A program made the position numbers and the translations under genes. From the NCBI RefSeq assembly GCF_007748175.1, contig NZ_CP037422.1, positions 5,534,334 through 5,598,333 of the forward strand: a stretch of 64,000 bases of DNA, written 5' to 3'. Shown here one piece after another: positions 38,209 through 50,053 of the stretch. Source of the stretch: Gimesia aquarii (GTDB taxonomy: Bacteria; Planctomycetota; Planctomycetia; Planctomycetales; Planctomycetaceae). The notes under the pieces are model-generated. The model saw nothing but the letters and a program-made list of their open reading frames with translations, ran no database searches and was not told the origin of the DNA. Position 1 is the first letter of the stretch; each line of letters starts with the position of its first letter.

Positions 38209-38910
38209 ATGCGATTTGATATCCTGACACTGTTTCCCGAACTGTTTGATAGCTATCTTGAGCAGGGTTTGCTCAAAAGGGCGATCCAAAATCAATTAGT
38301 AGAGATTCAGCGTTGGAATTATAGAGACTGGGCAACAGACAAACATTCCTCAGTTGATGACCGCCCTTATGGTGGGGGCCCGGGAATGTTGATTGGCTGC
38401 GAGACAGTTTTTAAGTGCGTAGAACATGTTCAAGAGGTGATTCCTGAGACTGGTAAGTTGATCATGTTAACCCCGCAAGGGAAAACATTGGATCAAAAAC
38501 TGGCCTTGGAATTATCAAAAGAACAACAACTGACATTATTATGTGGAAGATATGAAGGATTCGACGAACGAATCCGCATTGGACTAAAACCAATGGAAGT
38601 TTCAGCAGGTGACTTCATTACCAATGGAGGGGAAGTGCCTGCGATGTTGATTATTGAGACTGTGATCCGGTTAATTCCGGGAGTATTAGGTGATGAAAGC
38701 AGTGCCAAATATGATTCTTTTTCAGAATCGGGGTTGTTGGAGTACCCACAATACACGCGGCCTCAAAACTTTCGTGGAATGGAAGTTCCGGATGTGTTAT
38801 TAAGTGGGAATCATCAGGAGATTTCACGTTGGCGGCACGAACAGAGTTTAATTCGAACTCGTGAACGACGTGGAGACCTTTTAACTGAGTCGGAATCAAA
38901 TTCAACTTGA
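38209..38910 (+). CDS. trmD: tRNA (guanine-37-N1)-methyltransferase
   Basis: 233 residues, SPOUT-class trefoil-knot enzyme. FDILTLFPELFDSYLEQGLL is the usual start, then DDRPYGGGPGMLI and the knot/SAM motif LLCGRYEGFDERI with FITNGGEVPAM. The catalytic Asp region GLLEYPQYTRPQNF is present. It methylates G37 in tRNAs reading CNN codons such as Pro and Leu, preventing +1 frameshifts. Follows rpsP closely and precedes rplS by 78 bases. Confidence 0.97.
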   Translation: MRFDILTLFPELFDSYLEQGLLKRAIQNQLVEIQRWNYRDWATDKHSSVDDRPYGGGPGMLIGCETVFKCVEHVQEVIPETGKLIMLTPQGKTLDQKLALELSKEQQLTLLCGRYEGFDERIRIGLKPMEVSAGDFITNGGEVPAMLIIETVIRLIPGVLGDESSAKYDSFSESGLLEYPQYTRPQNFRGMEVPDVLLSGNHQEISRWRHEQSLIRTRERRGDLLTESESNST

Positions 38911-38988
38911 ACTAAACTTAATGTAATCAAGTACGTTTTGAGTCTTCATTTCCGAGGGCAGAGAAACGTGCAAAGAGGATTTTGAGTC

Positions 38989-39351
38989 ATGCAGGAATTA
39001 ATGAAAAAAGTAGAGGAATCCAGTCTTCGCGAAGAGCCACTTCAATTTGAAATCGGTGATACAGTAGATGTACATACCCGAATTCAGGAAGGTGACAAAG
39101 AGCGCATTCAGATTTTCAGCGGTGTCATCATTGCACGACGCGGAAGTGGAACGCGTGAAAATTTCACAGTTCGACGTATTGTCGCTGGTGAAGGTGTTGA
39201 GCGAATTTTTCCAGTCAATTCCCCCAAAATCGCCAAGCTAGAAATTAAGCGACATGGTCGTGTTCGCAGGGCAAAACTTTACTACTTGCGTGATCGGGTT
39301 GGAAAATCAACACGTCTTACAGAGCGACGAGCGAAAAAAGGCGAAGAGTAA
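38989..39351 (+). CDS. rplS: ribosomal protein bL19
   Basis: 120 residues, full length. [40 protein letters not shown] and [20 protein letters not shown] are the standard core, followed by [15 protein letters not shown]. It sits at the 30S-50S interface. AAAGAGGA lies about 9 bases upstream of the ATG. It is the usual neighbour of trmD. Confidence 0.97.
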   Translation: MQELMKKVEESSLREEPLQFEIGDTVDVHTRIQEGDKERIQIFSGVIIARRGSGTRENFTVRRIVAGEGVERIFPVNSPKIAKLEIKRHGRVRRAKLYYLRDRVGKSTRLTERRAKKGEE

Positions 39352-39370
39352 GTCATTCTATCTCAGCATT

Positions 39371-39403
39371 GCAGAAGTACTAAGATCAGTTCAGTGCTTC
39401 TGC
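39371..39403. repeat. 10-bp inverted repeat after rplS
   Basis: GCAGAAGTAC (39371-39380) and GTGCTTCTGC (39394-39403) form a 10-pair stem with one G-T wobble and a 13-base loop. No T-tract follows, so it may act as an mRNA-end or attenuator hairpin between rplS and yraN rather than as a strong terminator. Confidence 0.45.
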
Positions 39404-39463
39404 ATCAGGCTGTCAGGAATCTGTTTCGTTTACATCACAACTTCCGTTTATGAGTAGTCACTC

Positions 39464-39871
39464 ATGGCTGGTAAATGGCTCAGCAAGTTGTTGGGAGATC
39501 AGGGCGAACGCGCTGCCATCAAATTTCTAAAGCAAGCCGGTTACTCGATTCTCGCGAAACAGTATCGCACGGGGCAGGGTGAGATTGATGTGATTGCCTT
39601 AGATGGGCAGACAGTCGTATTTGTCGAAGTGAAAACACGGCGGAGTGATTCTAAGGGAAAGCCGTTTGAAGCAATCACGCCACAAAAACAGAGCCAGCTC
39701 ACTCGACTGGCCAGTTCCTTCCTAAAAAAACACAAGCTACTTCAACAGCCCGCTCGGTTTGATGTCATTTCTATTCTATGGCCTCGTGCACGTGCAAATT
39801 CAGCAAAACCCGAAATACAGCATTTTCAAAATGCATTTGCTCCTTCAGGTAAGTTTCAGTTCTTTACTTAA
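39464..39871 (+). CDS. yraN: YraN/UPF0102 family nuclease-fold protein
   Basis: 135 residues. Restriction-endonuclease-like fold: GERAAIKFLKQAGYSILAKQ, GQGEIDVIALDGQTVVFVEV then KTR, giving the E-x-D...E-V-K arrangement of the nuclease core, and ITPQKQSQLTRLASSFL. The cellular role is not settled; homologues are linked to DNA processing or uptake. It lies in its usual position after rplS in the trmD cluster (rplS-rnhB-yraN in many genomes, here without rnhB). Confidence 0.9.
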   Translation: MAGKWLSKLLGDQGERAAIKFLKQAGYSILAKQYRTGQGEIDVIALDGQTVVFVEVKTRRSDSKGKPFEAITPQKQSQLTRLASSFLKKHKLLQQPARFDVISILWPRARANSAKPEIQHFQNAFAPSGKFQFFT

Positions 39872-39962
39872 CAGGACTGGATTATAAATTGTAAGTCTGT
39901 TTGCTTTGGTTTACATTAACAAAAAATTTCGTAACAAAACTTCGTATTTGAAGGAAACGAGT

Positions 39963-40406
39963 ATGTCTGTTGAACAGAAAGCTGCTGAGTTAGGCCTTAC
40001 TTTTGAACCGATTGAACCTGGTTATTTGAATCTCTGCATTAAAACAGGAAACTTGTTGATGACTTCTGGTCATGTCAGTGACCAGAAAGGACGTTTGGGT
40101 GAAAACGTTAGTGTAGAAGAAGGACAGGCAGCTGCTCGTGATTGTGCAGTCAAGATTTTACGATCAGTTCGGCATGAGCATGGAAGTCTTAATGGCTTGA
40201 AAGTCATCAAGTTGCTTGGCTGTGTGAATTCAACTCCCGATTTTACTGATCAGCATCTTGTGATTAATGGAGCATCTGATTTGTTTCATGAGTTGTTTGG
40301 TAAAACCAGTGATGGGTATCATGCACGCAGTGCACTTGGTTTTGCCGCTTTACCGACTGGAGTCGCAGTTGAGATTGAAGCTATTTTTGAAATCGTCGAT
40401 GCATAA
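39963..40406 (+). CDS. RidA/YjgF-like protein
   Basis: 147 residues from the ATG at 39963, with AAGGAAA about 5 bases upstream; the frame is open 57 bases further back without support. The protein belongs to the YjgF-like subgroup with GNLLMTSGHVSDQKGRLGEN and the C-terminal HARSALGFAALPTGVAVEIE, in which the Arg after His is the ligand-binding residue of the family. Canonical RidA hydrolyses reactive enamine/imine intermediates; members of this subgroup have less certain substrates. It ends the rightward translation cluster. Confidence 0.88.
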   Translation: MSVEQKAAELGLTFEPIEPGYLNLCIKTGNLLMTSGHVSDQKGRLGENVSVEEGQAAARDCAVKILRSVRHEHGSLNGLKVIKLLGCVNSTPDFTDQHLVINGASDLFHELFGKTSDGYHARSALGFAALPTGVAVEIEAIFEIVDA

Positions 40407-41004
40407 GTGTCTTTGTGAATAAAATGTGTTCAAAATATCACATCTTTGAGGTGATTTACGGTAATAATGTGAGTCTCAGGCTTTTCTGAGAATTAGCTTG
40501 ACAAAATGGATTACAAAGTGTGTAATGATTATCGATTGGTATCAATTAGGTGCGAGATATGGTTGATGGGGACCTCAATTATATTTATTGGCTTGATTTG
40601 ATTTCACTCGAACCTACGAAAAGGATTTCCAACCTACTAATTTGGGAGTTTAGCTCTCTATCACACCTTTGCTTTTTAAAGCACCTTCCTTTAATTCTGG
40701 CTCATTCTGTGCGAAGCTTTGTCTTTGCAATAGCGTGATCAAAAACAGCGGCAGTGTTATAACCTGTTTGTTTTTGCTCGTTTAAGGATTAAATAGTGTG
40801 GGTTTGAGATCACTCTCAGATTTCTGGTTGTTGTTTTCCGATAATAAACTAAGAGAAGGAACTCAAATAAGAAGTTACTCTCAGAGTGATAACAGATTTT
40901 GTGTTAGTCTGAGGATTCCAACAGTCTTACAACTACAGTTTTAAAGCAATGATGTTAAAGGATTTGCATTGTTTTTCCTGTAGAAGATTTAGGGTCAAGC
41001 TAAG
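40407..41004. other. 598-base gap with an orphan promoter
   Basis: No confident gene. A near-consensus promoter lies at 40498-40526. Just after it begins a 62-codon frame (GTG 40550 to 40738) with no recognisable family. Small stems TCTCAG/CTGAGA (40474-40491) and ATCAC/GTGAT (near 40439-40455) lie before the promoter. The gap may encode a small RNA or peptide, or a long leader of the downstream gene. Confidence 0.4.
40498..40526 (+). promoter_or_regulatory. near-consensus sigma70 promoter
   Basis: TTGACA (40498-40503), 17-base spacer, TGTAAT (40521-40526): a perfect -35, ideal spacing and one mismatch in the -10. It lies about 480 bases before the next annotated start, so either that mRNA has a long leader or a separate short transcript begins near 40533. 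Confidence 0.65.
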
Positions 41005-42294
41005 ATGGCTGGGTCAAATCAAACACGTGTTGTTATTTCCGGTATTGGAGTGGTCTCTCCAATAGGTATCGGTATCGATGCTTTTTGGGGAAGCATGCGT
41101 TCAGGTGACTCGGGGATTGATCGACTCAAAGCAGTTCCTACCGAGAATTTGCCTTCCAAGTTGGCTGCGGAAGTAAAAGACTTTCAACCTGAAGCGCACC
41201 TTTACAACAAAAAGTTCCTGAAGTTTATGTCGCGTGATATCCAGCTTGGGGTTTCTGCGGCTTCAGATGCAGTCCATGATGCGGGAATTTCGAGTGGTGT
41301 CGTCGATCCAGAACGCTTTGGTGTTTCATTCGGAGCCGGACATATTCCGACGAGTCCGGATGAACTTGTCGAGGCAGTCAAACGCTGTGGCGAAGATAAT
41401 TCTTTCGAATTGACACGCTGGGGCGAAGACACAATGGGGCAGATCACTCCCTTATGGATGCTCCGACAACTTCCCAACATGCCAGCTTGCCATATCTCGA
41501 TCGAACACAACGCACAAGGCCCGAATAATACGATTACCAGTCAGGACTCCTCAGCACTGCTGGCTTTGTCTGAGGCTATGCGTTGGATAAAACGTGGTGC
41601 TGTTGATTGTATGGTGGTAGGAGCCTGTACTTCGAACATCAATCCCATTGATCTCTCTCGTAAGAATTTGATGGATCTCTTGTCACGAGACGAAGACCCC
41701 AGGCGCGCTTGCAGGCCATTTGACCGTGATCGAAACGGCACGATTCTGGGTGAAGGTGCTGCGGCATTTGTCGTTGAAAATTATGATCATGCTGTTCGTC
41801 GCGGTGCGGAAATCTATGCGGAAGTCATTGGGCTTGGTGCAGGGTGTGACGGGCATTCCGTTTCCAACAGCAATCAGCAAAATGATACAGGTTTAGTTCG
41901 AGCTATTGAATCAGCAATGCGTCAAGCTGATTTAAAGCCAAGTGAGCTTGGTCACATCAATGCACATGGTAAAAGTACAAAAATTGACGATCAGGTCGAA
42001 GCAAGAGCCTATCATCGTTTGTTTGGTGATGATGCTGCGAAAATCCCAATAACTGCACTCAAGAGTTACTTTGGTCATTTTGATGCGGGGTCCGGTGCCG
42101 TTGAATTGGCTGCAAGTATTCTTTCCATCCGTCATAACGCAACACCTGCCACACTCAATTATGAAACACCAGATCCATTATGTAATCTCGATGTGGTACA
42201 TGGGGAAATTCGTCCGCTCACGATTCCGACCGCTATGACTGTCAGTCGAACTTCATTCGGTCAAAGTGCCGCAGCAATTCTGCGAGCGATTTAA
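41005..42294 (+). CDS. beta-ketoacyl-synthase homologue lacking the catalytic cysteine
   Basis: 429 residues, FabF/KAS II-like thiolase fold. VVISGIGVVSPIGIGIDAFW opens it, and FDRDRNGTILGEGAAAFVVE and SRTSFGQSAAA close to the family pattern. The nucleophile segment, TACxSG in active enzymes, reads TSQDSSALLAL. Ungapped alignment puts Asp181 at the Cys position, with Gln180 beside it. The other active-site residues remain: His321 (NAHGKST), Lys353 and His358 (ALKSYFGHFDAGSGA). Without Cys it should not condense acyl chains. It may act like chain-length factors or KSQ decarboxylases. No partner KS or ACP lies next to it. A strong terminator follows. Confidence 0.85.
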   Translation: MAGSNQTRVVISGIGVVSPIGIGIDAFWGSMRSGDSGIDRLKAVPTENLPSKLAAEVKDFQPEAHLYNKKFLKFMSRDIQLGVSAASDAVHDAGISSGVVDPERFGVSFGAGHIPTSPDELVEAVKRCGEDNSFELTRWGEDTMGQITPLWMLRQLPNMPACHISIEHNAQGPNNTITSQDSSALLALSEAMRWIKRGAVDCMVVGACTSNINPIDLSRKNLMDLLSRDEDPRRACRPFDRDRNGTILGEGAAAFVVENYDHAVRRGAEIYAEVIGLGAGCDGHSVSNSNQQNDTGLVRAIESAMRQADLKPSELGHINAHGKSTKIDDQVEARAYHRLFGDDAAKIPITALKSYFGHFDAGSGAVELAASILSIRHNATPATLNYETPDPLCNLDVVHGEIRPLTIPTAMTVSRTSFGQSAAAILRAI

Positions 42295-42311
42295 GTTTAA
42301 GCATCTTAGCC

Positions 42312-42346
42312 AAACGCTAGAACTTTTTTTGTTTTAGCGTTTTTTT
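42312..42346 (+). terminator. strong intrinsic terminator
   Basis: AAACGCTAGAAC (42312-42323) pairs over 12 positions (one G-T) with GTTTTAGCGTTT (42331-42342) around a seven-T loop, followed by a T-tract to 42346. It lies 17 bases after the ketoacyl-synthase-like stop. Confidence 0.85.
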
Positions 42347-42491
42347 GTGCGCTTCTTGTCTTCCCTCTTGAGAACATGAATGAAACCTATCAGAATATTG
42401 ATAGGGGGACGAGCAGTAGTAGCTCTACTTTTATGAAGCATTTCGTCCTTTGAAATTGATCCCGCTCTTCATTTTCTCAGGAGATTGAGTC

Positions 42492-43970
42492 ATGGCGACA
42501 GACATTCTTGATACCGTAGCAGTTGCTCCTCGCATTCGACAGACTCAGCTACTCATTGACGGAGAGTGGCGAGACGCGGTTAGTGGTAAAACCTTTGAGA
42601 CCGTAAATCCTGCTACGGAAGAAGTGATTGCGAATGTTGCAGAGGGAGATGCTGCTGATATCGATCTAGCGGTCAAAGCCGCTCGAAACGCATTTGAATC
42701 TGGTCCATGGTCAAAAATGGATGCACGTGACCGAGGTCAGTTAATTTATCGTCTGGCTGATTTAGTTGAAAAAAATATCGAAGAACTAGCGGCATTAGAG
42801 TCATTAGACAATGGAAAGCCAATTCGAGATAGTCTTGCTGCAGATTTACCACTCGTAATTGATTGCCTGCGCTACTACGCTGGCTGGTCAGATAAAATAG
42901 AAGGGACCACGATTCCAATTCGTGGCAATCATTTTTGTTATACCCGTCGAGAGCCACTGGGTGTTGCGGGGCAAATCATTCCCTGGAATTTTCCGCTATT
43001 GATGGTGGCCTGGAAGTGGGCACCTGCATTAACCGCGGGTTGTACGATCGTGATGAAACCAGCTGAGCAGACACCACTATCATGCCTGAGGATGGCGGAA
43101 TTGGCGATGGAAGCGGGGATTCCACCTGGTGTAATTAATGTCATTCCAGGCTATGGCCCTACAGCAGGTGCATCTCTGGTGAAACATCCTGATGTAGATA
43201 AAATTGCTTTCACCGGAGAAGATGCAACCGCAAGAATTATTATGGCTGATGCAGCGGCGACTTTGAAACGACTCACATTCGAGCTGGGTGGCAAAAGTCC
43301 GAATATTGTCTTTGCAGACAGTGATCTCGACGCTGCGGTTGCAGGAGCGGAATTTGGTTTGTTCTTTAATCAAGGGCAATGTTGCTGTGCGGGAAGCCGA
43401 CTGTTCGTGGAGGAATCAGTCCATAAGGAATTTGTTGCCAAGCTTGTTGAGAGAGCAGCGTCTCGCAAGTTAGGTGATCCATTAAATCCGGAAACGACTC
43501 AAGGTCCACAGGTTGATCACGCTCAGATGGAGAAAATTCTAAATTACATCCAAAAAGGGAACGCGGCAGGCGCACATTGTGTCACAGGGGGGACACGATT
43601 TGGTGACAAGGGATATTTTGTCGAGCCGACGATTTTTGATTATGTAACCGATGATATGCCCATTGCAACTGATGAAATTTTCGGTCCGGTGCTCAGTATA
43701 TTGCCTTTCAAAAGTATCGATGAAGTCGTGAACCGGGCAAACAATACTCATTTTGGATTAGCTGCGGCAATCTGGACCAGTGATGTCAAAAAAGCGCACC
43801 ATTTGGCTAACCGCATCAAAGCGGGGACAGTTTGGGTGAACTGTTACGATGTATTTGATGCAGCGGCTCCCTTTGGGGGATTTAAACAAAGTGGAATCGG
43901 TCGTGAATTAGGTGCAGCCGGTCTGGAAAATTATACTGAACTAAAAACAGTAACAATGAGTTTGGATTAA
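42492..43970 (+). CDS. aldehyde dehydrogenase
   Basis: 492 residues, ALDH1/2-like, with CAGGAG 8 bases upstream. [33 protein letters not shown] with general base Glu264, and [11 protein letters not shown] with nucleophile Cys298 have the right 34-residue spacing. The C-terminal [15 protein letters not shown] is standard. It oxidises an aldehyde to the acid with NAD(P)+. One oddity: the nucleotide-fold turn, normally FTGSTExG, reads FTGEDATA, so the last Gly of GxxxxG is Ala. Substrate unknown; the gene seems monocistronic, lying between a terminator and the Kef promoter. Confidence 0.92.
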   Translation: MATDILDTVAVAPRIRQTQLLIDGEWRDAVSGKTFETVNPATEEVIANVAEGDAADIDLAVKAARNAFESGPWSKMDARDRGQLIYRLADLVEKNIEELAALESLDNGKPIRDSLAADLPLVIDCLRYYAGWSDKIEGTTIPIRGNHFCYTRREPLGVAGQIIPWNFPLLMVAWKWAPALTAGCTIVMKPAEQTPLSCLRMAELAMEAGIPPGVINVIPGYGPTAGASLVKHPDVDKIAFTGEDATARIIMADAAATLKRLTFELGGKSPNIVFADSDLDAAVAGAEFGLFFNQGQCCCAGSRLFVEESVHKEFVAKLVERAASRKLGDPLNPETTQGPQVDHAQMEKILNYIQKGNAAGAHCVTGGTRFGDKGYFVEPTIFDYVTDDMPIATDEIFGPVLSILPFKSIDEVVNRANNTHFGLAAAIWTSDVKKAHHLANRIKAGTVWVNCYDVFDAAAPFGGFKQSGIGRELGAAGLENYTELKTVTMSLD

Positions 43971-44087
43971 GCGGTCCAATAGAGTAAATCGCTGTATGAA
44001 CTGAGGCAGAAAAGGTGAAGCGTTCGAACTTATTGTATCGTAGTAGTTTAGTATGAATATTTTATGAGCCCATTTTTATTGTAAGCA

Positions 44088-44115
44088 TCGACCAGCAAGC
44101 ATTCTTTGCTATAAT
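44088..44115 (+). promoter_or_regulatory. extended -10 promoter of the Kef-type antiporter
   Basis: TGCTATAAT (44107-44115) is a perfect extended -10. TCGACC (44088-44093) gives a partial -35 at 16-base spacing. The start point would be near 44122, leaving a 36-base leader to the ATG at 44158. Confidence 0.6.
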
Positions 44116-44157
44116 CGCCCGCAATTGTATTCAGAACACAGCGAACAGGAAGTTCAA

Positions 44158-45873
44158 ATGGGCTCATGGCATATCATATTTACATTGGGAATCTTTCTGG
44201 CTGCTGGATTGCTATCGGGCACATTGGGAGAATTATTTCGTCTTCCCAAAGTGACTGCCTATTTATTAGTAGGTGTCATTCTTGGGCCAGCAGTCTTTGG
44301 TGTTATTCCACGCGAACACCTTGAAGAGTTAAGCCCGCTTGCCGACTTGGCAATGGCCTTGGTGTTATTTAACTTAGGATGTCACTTCACACTGTCGCGT
44401 CTCAAACGCCTGTTTCATCGTGTGCTTCCGATATCTTTGAGTGAAATACTTGCTACTTTTTTTGCGGTTTATGTAGGACTAATGCTCATTGGCGAATCAG
44501 GAAGTGCTGCCATTTTGCTTGGTACTATGGCAATAGCCACAGCCCCGGCAACAACAATTCTGGTTCTTAAAGAAATGGAATCAGAAGGCCCTATTTCCGA
44601 ATATACGGGCATCATGGTTGCAATCAATAACTTAGTCTCCATTATCGCATTTGAGATTATTTTTGTTGCCGTTTACTTTTTTCAAAGTGATAGTCAGGTA
44701 GCTTCTGCATTCACTCAACTTGGACATCTGAGTCTGGACATCTTTGGCTCCATTTTTATCGGTGTCTTTGGTGGTTTGATGATTAGTTATGGAAACGCAG
44801 TCATCAAAGGTAGTCGTCGGATTATTATGCTCATCGCGTTAATTGCATTAGCGTTGGGACTGTGTCGGACAACAGGCCTGCCTTATATGCTGACTTTTCT
44901 TGCAATGGGTTTTACGGTAGCCAACTCTCTGGTTGAAGAAGATGTTCCGAAAGTAGAAATGGAATTAAACCCACTGACAGGTTTTTTATGTGTGCTGTTT
45001 TTCATTATCCATGGTGCTGAACTAGAGCCCGAACGATTTATACATGCGGGCTTGATTGGAGGCGGCTATATCGTACTTCGATTATTGGGTAAATATTTTG
45101 GTGTCTTTATTTCTGCTAAGGTACGAAAGGAAGAGCCAGAAGTTTCTCAATGGCTGGGAACGGCTCTTTTTGCACAGGCAGGTGCAGCCATTACGCTTTC
45201 AGCTATTGCAGTCAGTCGAGACCCTGTACTGGGCGGCCATTTACAGACAATTATTCTGGGGTCCGTTGTGTTTTTTGAAATTGTCGGGCCAATAATGATT
45301 CGTCAATCTGTATTGCGGGCGGGTGAAGTTCCTTTGATTCATGCCATTCATCATACAGCCGGTGATCCGATCAGTGAATTTCAAGCAATGATTCGACGTT
45401 TTCTGGTATCTTTTGGATTGCTTTCAGAGAATGATCAACCACATGACGAAATTAATGTCGAACAACTCTATCGGAAAAACGTCAAAGGAATATTACAGAC
45501 TGCTACATTTAATGAAGTCATTTCGTTTATTGAGCACAGTCACGATAATACGTTTCCGGTGATTGGTTCCAACGAAGAAGTGGTAGGCGTAATTCGCTAT
45601 CAGGACTTGAGTAACACATTATTTGATCCCAAAATAGGTTCATTAGTGAGAGCGGCGGACTTGGCAAATAATCTCGAAACAGTCGTTTATCCTGATGACT
45701 CTTTAGCGCTTGTCTGGAGTAAATTCCGTGAAGGCTCTTACGATTGTCTACCGGTAGTTTCACGCGAGCAACCACATCGGATGTTAGGTGTGATTAGACG
45801 CTGGGAGATATTGAAGTATTACATTAAAGGACATCGATCAGCGCAAGGTATCGAAACGAAGCAAGGTCACTGA
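44158..45873 (+). CDS. Kef-type monovalent cation:proton antiporter with CBS domains
   Basis: I use the ATG at 44158 (AGGAAG 5 bases upstream and a promoter just before) in place of a TTG at 44125; 571 residues. Residues 1 to about 400 are a CPA2 transporter with about twelve membrane helices (FRLPKVTAYLLVGVILGPAV, ADLAMALVLFNLGCHFTLSR, and the unwound-helix region TMAIATAPATTILVLKEM). From about 440 a pair of CBS domains (TFNEVISFIEHSHDNTFPVI, then SLALVWSKFREGSYDCLPVV) replaces the RCK/TrkA-N unit of KefB/C, suggesting control by adenine nucleotides. Probable role: K+ or Na+ efflux and pH balance. Confidence 0.87.
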   Translation: MGSWHIIFTLGIFLAAGLLSGTLGELFRLPKVTAYLLVGVILGPAVFGVIPREHLEELSPLADLAMALVLFNLGCHFTLSRLKRLFHRVLPISLSEILATFFAVYVGLMLIGESGSAAILLGTMAIATAPATTILVLKEMESEGPISEYTGIMVAINNLVSIIAFEIIFVAVYFFQSDSQVASAFTQLGHLSLDIFGSIFIGVFGGLMISYGNAVIKGSRRIIMLIALIALALGLCRTTGLPYMLTFLAMGFTVANSLVEEDVPKVEMELNPLTGFLCVLFFIIHGAELEPERFIHAGLIGGGYIVLRLLGKYFGVFISAKVRKEEPEVSQWLGTALFAQAGAAITLSAIAVSRDPVLGGHLQTIILGSVVFFEIVGPIMIRQSVLRAGEVPLIHAIHHTAGDPISEFQAMIRRFLVSFGLLSENDQPHDEINVEQLYRKNVKGILQTATFNEVISFIEHSHDNTFPVIGSNEEVVGVIRYQDLSNTLFDPKIGSLVRAADLANNLETVVYPDDSLALVWSKFREGSYDCLPVVSREQPHRMLGVIRRWEILKYYIKGHRSAQGIETKQGH

Positions 45874-45954
45874 ACTTAACACAGTAGGTGACATGGGATA
45901 GATACAGGCAGACTCTTGCGAATCAGCAGAAAACTTCTAAACTGAATAAAGTAG

Positions 45955-45979
45955 TATAATCACAGTTCTAATATTAGAA
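45955..45979 (+). promoter_or_regulatory. -10 box with 14-bp perfect palindrome before gmd
   Basis: TATAAT (45955-45960) is followed 5 bases later by the perfect palindrome TTCTAATATTAGAA (45966-45979), which would cover the transcription start. The placement is what a repressor operator would have. No clear -35 is seen. Confidence 0.5.
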
Positions 45980-46010
45980 TTTCTCACACTTCGATACAGG
46001 ATCTTTTGCG

Positions 46011-49041
<3,031 letters not shown>

Positions 49042-49063
49042 GGTTAGGGCTTCAGCAGAGTGA

Positions 49064-50053
49064 TCATGCTGTCGAAACTTTCTGGAGTAGATTCATCTGT
49101 TGTAATCGTTCCAACCGATCATGCAGATTGATCTCATTTTGATAAAGTCGATCCAGATCCCAAAGGTCCATAAAAACTCTTCCTTGCTTTAAATTCAAGC
49201 AGGCCTCCAATGTTTCTTCAACAGAGGAGAGAAGGGGATGAGAAAACTGCCCTGTCTGTTCCAGTTGTTCGAGAATACCGTTTCCAGAACGTGTCGGAAT
49301 CAGAGAGCAGCAATTTACTCCCAGAGAAAATGCATATTCAACAGAACGTATGGCCCACTCAATTCCCTCTTGCTCATTCATGAATGGTGGCTTCAATAAT
49401 ATAAATGCCCTAATCTGAATGGAGTGGTTTGCCAAGAATTCGACGGCTTTTGAGAAATCTTCTAGAGTCATTTGCTTATTCAGAGCTTGTAAGACATTTT
49501 CGTGGATGATTTCCAGTCCTAATGCGATTTCCAGTTGTCCGCTTATCATTTGTTGAAAGTCCAGGCAGTCCTGATTGCACAACAACGGATGGTTTTCAAC
49601 GATCACTCTTTCAAAATTTTGAACCTGAGAGGCAATACGCGGAATGTCTTTTTCTGGAATCGCTTTGCGATCAAAGAAGTTACCGCTGTTATACAGTTTC
49701 ACTTGTTGAGCCGGTGGCAGTTGCTTAAGGGCATAGTCGATTTGATGTGTGATCATGCCTGGAGTAAGTGTCTCGTCCAATGTGTTTTGCCAGAGATCAC
49801 ACATCAGACATCGAAAAGGACACTCACGGTTTGTAAGAAAGATCGTAGATATTTCAGTCAGGGCTCCATCTGAATCGCACTCTGTTTCATTTAAGAAAGC
49901 ATAAGGCATTTCGGGAGATACCTGATTTTTAGCAGAGCGGGCCGCTTGAATTTGCTGATTCGTAAATGAGGGAAGAATGTGATCCATGCCAGGTTGTGTT
50001 TTGAGCCTCGTTTCTCTATTGGTAAAGCGATAAAAACGTTTGACGATATTCAT
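49064..50053 (-). CDS. radical SAM protein (archaeosine RaSEA/Elp3-related group)
   Basis: 329 residues. The cluster motif NRECPFRCLMCDLWQ gives Cys78, Cys82 and Cys85 in the CX3CX2C order. QQVKLYNSGNFFD and the later RVIVENHPLLC and EIALGLEIIHENVLQALNKQ resemble the group that includes archaeosine synthase RaSEA and TIGR01210-like proteins. IRAFILLKPPFMNEQEGIEWA is the usual middle part. The substrate is unknown. It overlaps the asparagine-synthetase-like gene by 38 bases, so the two are translated together and probably act in one pathway. No precursor-peptide gene or tRNA-guanine transglycosylase is adjacent. Confidence 0.8.
   Translation of the reverse strand: MNIVKRFYRFTNRETRLKTQPGMDHILPSFTNQQIQAARSAKNQVSPEMPYAFLNETECDSDGALTEISTIFLTNRECPFRCLMCDLWQNTLDETLTPGMITHQIDYALKQLPPAQQVKLYNSGNFFDRKAIPEKDIPRIASQVQNFERVIVENHPLLCNQDCLDFQQMISGQLEIALGLEIIHENVLQALNKQMTLEDFSKAVEFLANHSIQIRAFILLKPPFMNEQEGIEWAIRSVEYAFSLGVNCCSLIPTRSGNGILEQLEQTGQFSHPLLSSVEETLEACLNLKQGRVFMDLWDLDRLYQNEINLHDRLERLQQMNLLQKVSTA

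Noticed and set aside
40550-40738. 62-codon frame just after the orphan promoter
   Set aside because: Not listed as a gene because the ribosome site is poor and no family features are visible; kept only as part of the promoter finding.
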